NCBI GenBank assembly: GCA_964537555.1
Contig: CAZIAD010000025.1
Location: 1 to 50,976 of the forward strand
Direction of reading: 5' to 3'
DNA length: 50,976 nt
DNA from: CAYRWR01 sp964537555
GTDB lineage: Bacteria > Spirochaetota > Brevinematia > Brevinematales > CAYRWR01
Numbering within the stretch: the first letter of the stretch is position 1; every line of letters begins with the position of its first letter. Below are positions 47,308 through 50,976 of this stretch, in pieces. A program made the position numbers and the translations under genes. The notes under the pieces were generated by a model, which searched no databases, had not been told where the DNA came from, and saw only the letters and a program-made list of their open reading frames with translations.

Positions 47308-47336
47308 ATATTAACCTATATTATATATGGAGTTAA
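47308..47336 (-). promoter_or_regulatory. Candidate promoter of the cimA operon
   Basis: Minus strand: TTAACT (47336-47331), 17-nt spacer, TAATAT (47313-47308), 21 nt before the GTG start. The -35 touches the heptamer array at 47336-47370. Confidence 0.45.
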
Positions 47337-47370
47337 GTCTAAAGTCAAAAGTCTATAGTCAATAGTCCTT
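47336..47370. repeat. Five tandem heptamers AGTCNNN next to the cimA promoter
   Basis: AGTCTAA, AGTCAAA, AGTCTAT, AGTCAAT and AGTCCTT stand head to tail in 7-nt phase. The second also forms, with TTTTGACTTT at 47374-47383, a 10-bp inverted repeat (AAAGTCAAAA at 47341-47350). Read on the minus strand, the units end in GACT. Confidence 0.75.
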
Positions 47371-47573
47371 TTTTTTTGACTTTCACATTTACCCGGAATG
47401 GAATTTTTACTAAACAATAGTAAGTCAGGTGGAGATACCTGGGGTGTCTTCTGTTTGACACTTAAGATAGACATTTCTTCACTTTAAGGTAAAATAATAT
47501 AGTGATTTTAGGTCCTTTGGGTAGATTTCCTGTTTTTTCCGTATGAGGTTAGTTTTTAATAAGGGGTATTTGT

Positions 47574-48833
47574 GTGCCTGATCTAGAAATAATTGGTATT
47601 TTTCTACTTATAGCAGGAATCATACTGGGTATTCCCACCTTATTACAAAAAATAGTAACTCACCATTATAGACAACTGGCCCAGGACTTAAAACTGAAAT
47701 ATGTGAACTCTCCAGACAATTCCAGCAATAAGATAAGTGGACTCATCAAGAAGGGTGACTATAACGCAGAAGTCAAAATCATTCTTGGGACTGATGGTCA
47801 TTATCTGGAAGTTACTTTAAATCATCTGCTTAAATTACATTCCAGTCTTCAAATAGCCAAAACCAAATCATTTCAGTATAAGTTAGGACAAAACATTTTC
47901 AGGACGGGCCATGAGTATTTTGATGACTCGATCTTTATCACCAGTGTTGACCCTGATGATACCAGGGCTATACTAAATGCACAGATACGTCAGGCATTAT
48001 TGGATATGGCATCTAAGTATGACGACCTGAGCATCACCCCATTTAAATTATATGTTAAAAGACAAAATAATGGCTTTGTAAGTGCTAAGGAGATTCATGC
48101 TTCCATAGAGGAATTGATACAGATCTCCAGAATGCTGCAGCCTCAAAAGACCTTACTAGAAAGCATGGCAGATATGGCTTATCATGACCCACATATAGGA
48201 GTTCGGAAGCAGAATATAGCTGCATTGTACCGGAGTTATCCTGAAGAAGCACTCACCAGAACAATAATAAATAACAGTTTAAAGGATAAAGATCGGAGTA
48301 TCAGAGTATTTACCGCACTTCTCCTCAAAGAAAAAGGCAGGGACATTCTTTTTAACGAAATACTGACACCAGGCATAAATAATGAGGACCTCCAAAGTAT
48401 TCTGGATGAGATCAGGCTTATGAAATACCCAGACAGTAGCGAATTTTTGATCAAATCTTATAAATTGCAGAATGATATTCAAATACAAGTCCAATTACTG
48501 GAGACTCTTACAGATTTGGAAGAAAGCAGTAATGAAACATTCTTCCTTTCTGAATTACAGGAACACCCCAGGGACTGGCTCAGTGAATACCTCATCCACG
48601 CTCTGGGACAATGTGCCACCCTGGAGGCAGTAGAGCCTCTGTATAAGCTGGAAAAGGCAGCCAATAGTCTATCTTTACAAAAAAACTCATTACATAGTGC
48701 CATTGCCACTATTCAAAACCGGTACAGCAGCAGTGCTCAAAGAGGCAGTCTCTCTATATCAGAGTCTGCAGAGCAGGAAGGAGGACTGAGTATACACGGG
48801 GAAGGTGCAGGAGGACTGAGTCTGGAAGATTAA
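47574..48833 (+). CDS. Membrane-anchored HEAT-type repeat protein with C-terminal GLS[IL] motif tail (paralogue 1)
   Basis: 419 residues. An N-terminal TM helix (about 5-25: EIIGIFLLIAGIILGIPTLL), an unknown domain (about 30-190), then helical HEAT-like repeats (about 190-385; MADMAYHDPHIGVRKQNIAA, LLEKGR- and YPDSSEFLIKSYKL-type units). The C-terminal 30 residues are Ser/Gly/Glu-rich and carry three motifs: GSLSI, GGLSI, GGLSL, ending ED. The next gene encodes a paralogue with the same plan. GTG start with AAGGGG at 7 nt. Not an enzyme family I recognise; HEAT repeats suggest a protein-binding scaffold at the membrane. Confidence 0.8.
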   Translation: MPDLEIIGIFLLIAGIILGIPTLLQKIVTHHYRQLAQDLKLKYVNSPDNSSNKISGLIKKGDYNAEVKIILGTDGHYLEVTLNHLLKLHSSLQIAKTKSFQYKLGQNIFRTGHEYFDDSIFITSVDPDDTRAILNAQIRQALLDMASKYDDLSITPFKLYVKRQNNGFVSAKEIHASIEELIQISRMLQPQKTLLESMADMAYHDPHIGVRKQNIAALYRSYPEEALTRTIINNSLKDKDRSIRVFTALLLKEKGRDILFNEILTPGINNEDLQSILDEIRLMKYPDSSEFLIKSYKLQNDIQIQVQLLETLTDLEESSNETFFLSELQEHPRDWLSEYLIHALGQCATLEAVEPLYKLEKAANSLSLQKNSLHSAIATIQNRYSSSAQRGSLSISESAEQEGGLSIHGEGAGGLSLED

Positions 48834-49034
48834 TGGTCTAAAATAGAAAAGACACATGATAACCCTGGATAAAAACCCTGCTTGTAATATCCCCTTAGCG
48901 AATATGGGAAAACTCAAATATTAGAGGGTTATAGACTCAATTTGGAAAACAGGAATTACCATAGAGAAGAGCATCAGCAGAATTGATAAAATAGAAAGAA
49001 CATGCAATATTAATAAAATGGAGGATCCCATGAT

Positions 49035-50309
49035 ATGGAAAATGCTGGAAATGATCTGATTGAATTGATAACACTATTTGGAACAGTGGGTCTAATGATA
49101 CTCATCTATCTCCTCATAGATCGACTCATAAAAAAGGCAAAAATAAGAAAAGACGCTTTAATATTGAAACGAAAACCTATTCAGCTAAAAACCAATAGCA
49201 CCAAAACAAGCCGGAAAATTAATGGTAAAATCATCCATATAGAAACATGGGATGGAGAAAAAGGATTTTCCCTAAGTTTGACCCTTAATATTTCTATCCT
49301 GGAATCTAAGGAATTTAACATCAGTAATGAGACCTGGCCTGCGGCTATTCTCCAGGGGATAAGCGGAAATCAGATTACTATAGGCGACCCTTTATTTGAT
49401 AAGAATTTTAACATCACAGGTGATAAGGACTCTGTGGTATCCCTCCTCAGGCAGACATTGAGGCAGCCTATTTTGGATACTTTACAGGTCACTTATGCAA
49501 TAAACATACAACATAATTCCATACGATTGAATGCCTACCGGGATTATAAGGGGAGTGAAAAAGCCATTGACGAGCTGAGCAATGTGCTACTCCGCATTTT
49601 TTACCAGATAGATTCTGCCCGGAGTCTGACACAAAGATGCCTGGATAACGTTCGGAATGACCCTGTGCCTGAAGTACGTTACAATAATCTGGAGATTTTA
49701 GCAAGACGATTTCCTCAGCATGCTGATACAAAGGCAGCGGTGTCCTGGGCACTGGGAGATAAGTCCCCTAAGAACAGATTACTGGCAAAAATACAGCTGG
49801 GGCTGGAAGGCCTCGATAAAATCCGTATTCACTTACGAAAACATCTGCTGTCAACGGAAGTATTAAATCTCATCCTGCAATATTCTGACAGGGAAACACT
49901 CATTCAACTCATACCAGACCTGGAAAACGCCTTTTGGAGATCTGATTCGCGGAATCACAAAGTGGCTATCATTGAAAGATTGAAGGAGACCAGGTCTGCT
50001 ACAGTATCCCCATTTTTATTTAATATTCAGGAAAGAGAGAAAGATAGTGGTATACTGGTGTGTGCTGCCAGAGCCCTGGGGTTCTGTGCAGTAGAGGACG
50101 ACATAGAAAAGATATTTATACTGGCCCAAAAATCCAGTAGTATTTCCCTGAAAAAAGCCCTAAACGATGCGAAAACCCTGTTACAGGAGAGATTTATACC
50201 ACAGGGAGAACGGGGAGCCCTAAGCCTGGATGAGTCTTCTGAAAAGCAGGGAGGGCTCAGTATCGATGCTCTACAAAGCGGTGGACTCAGTATTTCTGAA
50301 GAAGATTAA
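49035..50309 (+). CDS. Membrane-anchored HEAT-type repeat protein with C-terminal GLS[IL] motif tail (paralogue 2)
   Basis: 424 residues with the same architecture as the preceding gene: N-terminal TM helix (about 8-27: LITLFGTVGLMILIYLLIDR), N-terminal domain, helical repeats (CLDNVRNDPVPEVRYNNLEI aligns with the paralogue's HDPHIGVRKQNIAALY) and a tail with three motifs GALSL, GGLSI, GGLSI, ending SEED. Outside repeats and tail the two are divergent, so the duplication is old. GGAGGA lies 9 nt before the ATG at 49035; an out-of-frame ATG at 49030 sits closer. 200 bp separate the two genes, without a clear promoter or terminator. Confidence 0.8.
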   Translation: MENAGNDLIELITLFGTVGLMILIYLLIDRLIKKAKIRKDALILKRKPIQLKTNSTKTSRKINGKIIHIETWDGEKGFSLSLTLNISILESKEFNISNETWPAAILQGISGNQITIGDPLFDKNFNITGDKDSVVSLLRQTLRQPILDTLQVTYAINIQHNSIRLNAYRDYKGSEKAIDELSNVLLRIFYQIDSARSLTQRCLDNVRNDPVPEVRYNNLEILARRFPQHADTKAAVSWALGDKSPKNRLLAKIQLGLEGLDKIRIHLRKHLLSTEVLNLILQYSDRETLIQLIPDLENAFWRSDSRNHKVAIIERLKETRSATVSPFLFNIQEREKDSGILVCAARALGFCAVEDDIEKIFILAQKSSSISLKKALNDAKTLLQERFIPQGERGALSLDESSEKQGGLSIDALQSGGLSISEED

Positions 50310-50351
50310 TATCTCATATCCCTTATCAGTAAATCATTGACTAAATATTTC

Positions 50352-50380
50352 TTGTCATTTTTCCCTGTCTGTACTACAAT
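50352..50380 (+). promoter_or_regulatory. Promoter of lemA
   Basis: TTGTCA (50352-50357), 17-nt spacer, TACAAT (50375-50380), 25 nt before the ATG. The -10 is identical to that of the topA promoter. Confidence 0.6.
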
Positions 50381-50405
50381 GAGACATCAAACACAGGAGG
50401 ATATC

Positions 50406-50976
50406 ATGGTAGTCGGTGCGATTATTGGTGGTATTGTACTATTACTAATATTCTGGTTTATCGGGCTGTATAACAGTATGGTAAAGCTCAAGCTGGGCAC
50501 GGAAAATGCCTGGAGTGACATAGATGTAATCTTAAAGAAGAGGTATAACCTCATCCCTAACCTGGTGGAAACCGTCAAGGGTTATGCCGGCCATGAAAAG
50601 GGTACTCTGGAAGCAGTGATCAAGGCCCGTCAGCAGGCGGTGAATATCACGAGCGACAATATCCAGAACAAGATACAGGCCGAGAACTTCCTGTCCCAGG
50701 CCCTGAAGAGCCTGTTTGCAGTCACAGAAAACTACCCTCAGCTCAAGGCAGATGCCCACTTTAAGGAGCTCATGGATCAGCTTCAGGCCCTGGAGACAGA
50801 GATCGAAAGAGCCCGCCGCTACTACAATGCCATCGTCCGGGACTTCAACACCAAAGTCATGGTCTTCCCGAACAGCATAGTAGCCAATATGGGTGGATTC
50901 CAGCGCCTGCCATTCTATGAGATAGAGGACGCGACCATGCGTGAAAATGTAAAAGTGGACTTTGGTACCACTCCCA
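50406..50976 (+). CDS. lemA: LemA family protein (cut by the window edge)
   Basis: 190 codons are present and the frame is still open at the edge, so the protein is nearly complete (family usually about 185-200 residues). N-terminal TM segment (IIGGIVLLLIFWFIGLYN), then the LemA core: KLGTENAWSDIDVILKKRYN, LIPNLVETVKGYAGHEKGTL, ARRYYNAIVRDFNTKVMVFP. AGGAGG lies 5 nt before the ATG. LemA is an inner-membrane coiled-coil protein often found next to TPM-domain or HtpX-type genes; what follows is outside the window. Confidence 0.95.
   Translation, partial: MVVGAIIGGIVLLLIFWFIGLYNSMVKLKLGTENAWSDIDVILKKRYNLIPNLVETVKGYAGHEKGTLEAVIKARQQAVNITSDNIQNKIQAENFLSQALKSLFAVTENYPQLKADAHFKELMDQLQALETEIERARRYYNAIVRDFNTKVMVFPNSIVANMGGFQRLPFYEIEDATMRENVKVDFGTTP

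Noticed and set aside
1..50976. tRNA, rRNA, CRISPR array, insertion sequence or prophage
   Set aside because: No cloverleaf-like sequence, regular spacer-repeat pattern, transposase motif or phage structural gene was found on reading either strand; small structured RNAs could be missed by eye.

Overview
The window comes from a diderm (Gram-negative type) bacterium of moderate GC. Signs of an outer membrane are a TolC-like domain, a SurA-like chaperone, several signal-peptide proteins that look like outer-membrane barrels, and a lipoprotein with an LPAC lipobox. A GlpA/BFD-type glycerol-3-phosphate oxidation unit, a citramalate synthase and many ECF/anti-sigma and Crp-type regulators suggest an anaerobe or facultative anaerobe. 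I lean towards a spirochaete-like lineage, but that is a low-confidence impression; no rRNA is present to settle it. No tRNA, CRISPR array, insertion sequence or prophage was seen. Promoters of the TTGACA-N16/17-TATAAT class recur in front of many transcription units, and genes are tightly packed with frequent ATGA, TAATG and 8-nt overlaps.

Layout. 1-3.8 kb: lipA, a small ferredoxin/flavodoxin-NADP+ reductase-like gene, hsp20 and a class I/II aminotransferase. 3.9-6.3 kb: a Cache-GGDEF-EAL membrane protein with a degenerate GGDEF motif. 6.4-10 kb: an ECF sigma factor, a giant membrane anti-sigma candidate with a YfbK-like von Willebrand domain, then mutM. 10-13.3 kb (minus): a second ECF locus of sigma factor, membrane protein with a glycogen-binding-like E-set domain, Gln-rich exported protein, exported unknown and barrel. 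13.4-16.4 kb: a Crp-like regulator divergent from a ferredoxin, then a GH1-fold protein lacking both catalytic glutamates, divergent from another Crp-like regulator. 16.4-21.8 kb (minus): a glycerol unit in the order monoacylglycerol-lipase-like hydrolase, glpK, glpA-like, FAD oxidoreductase, DUF1667.

22-25 kb: a LiaF-like membrane protein, small unknowns (one behind a strong promoter and a structured leader), a CYTH protein and an MnmC-like methyltransferase. 25.4-32.5 kb (minus): a TetR-controlled efflux operon whose central gene is a single polypeptide made of a complete RND permease followed by an internal signal peptide and a complete TolC-like factor; a seven-repeat lipoprotein and a barrel follow, and no periplasmic adaptor gene is present. 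32.7-36.2 kb: topA and an overlapping exported SH3/propeller protein. 36.2-38.9 kb (minus): DivIC-like, aroK, a two-TM protein and an exported Ig-type protein. 39-41.1 kb: an AGCS Na+/alanine symporter with an added N-terminal exported beta domain, plus a small membrane partner.

41.1-47.3 kb (minus): a long housekeeping run cimA-murI-surA-like-ribH-nusB-mazG, then a small unknown and an A24-type prepilin peptidase, with a heptamer repeat array just upstream of cimA. 47.6-50.3 kb: two tandem paralogous membrane-anchored HEAT-type proteins, each ending in three GLS[IL] motifs, followed by a lemA gene cut by the window edge. The strongest candidates for undescribed biology are the RND-TolC polyprotein, the ECF/E-set/Gln-rich locus, the HEAT pair with GLS tails, and the GH1 pseudoenzyme with its divergent regulator.
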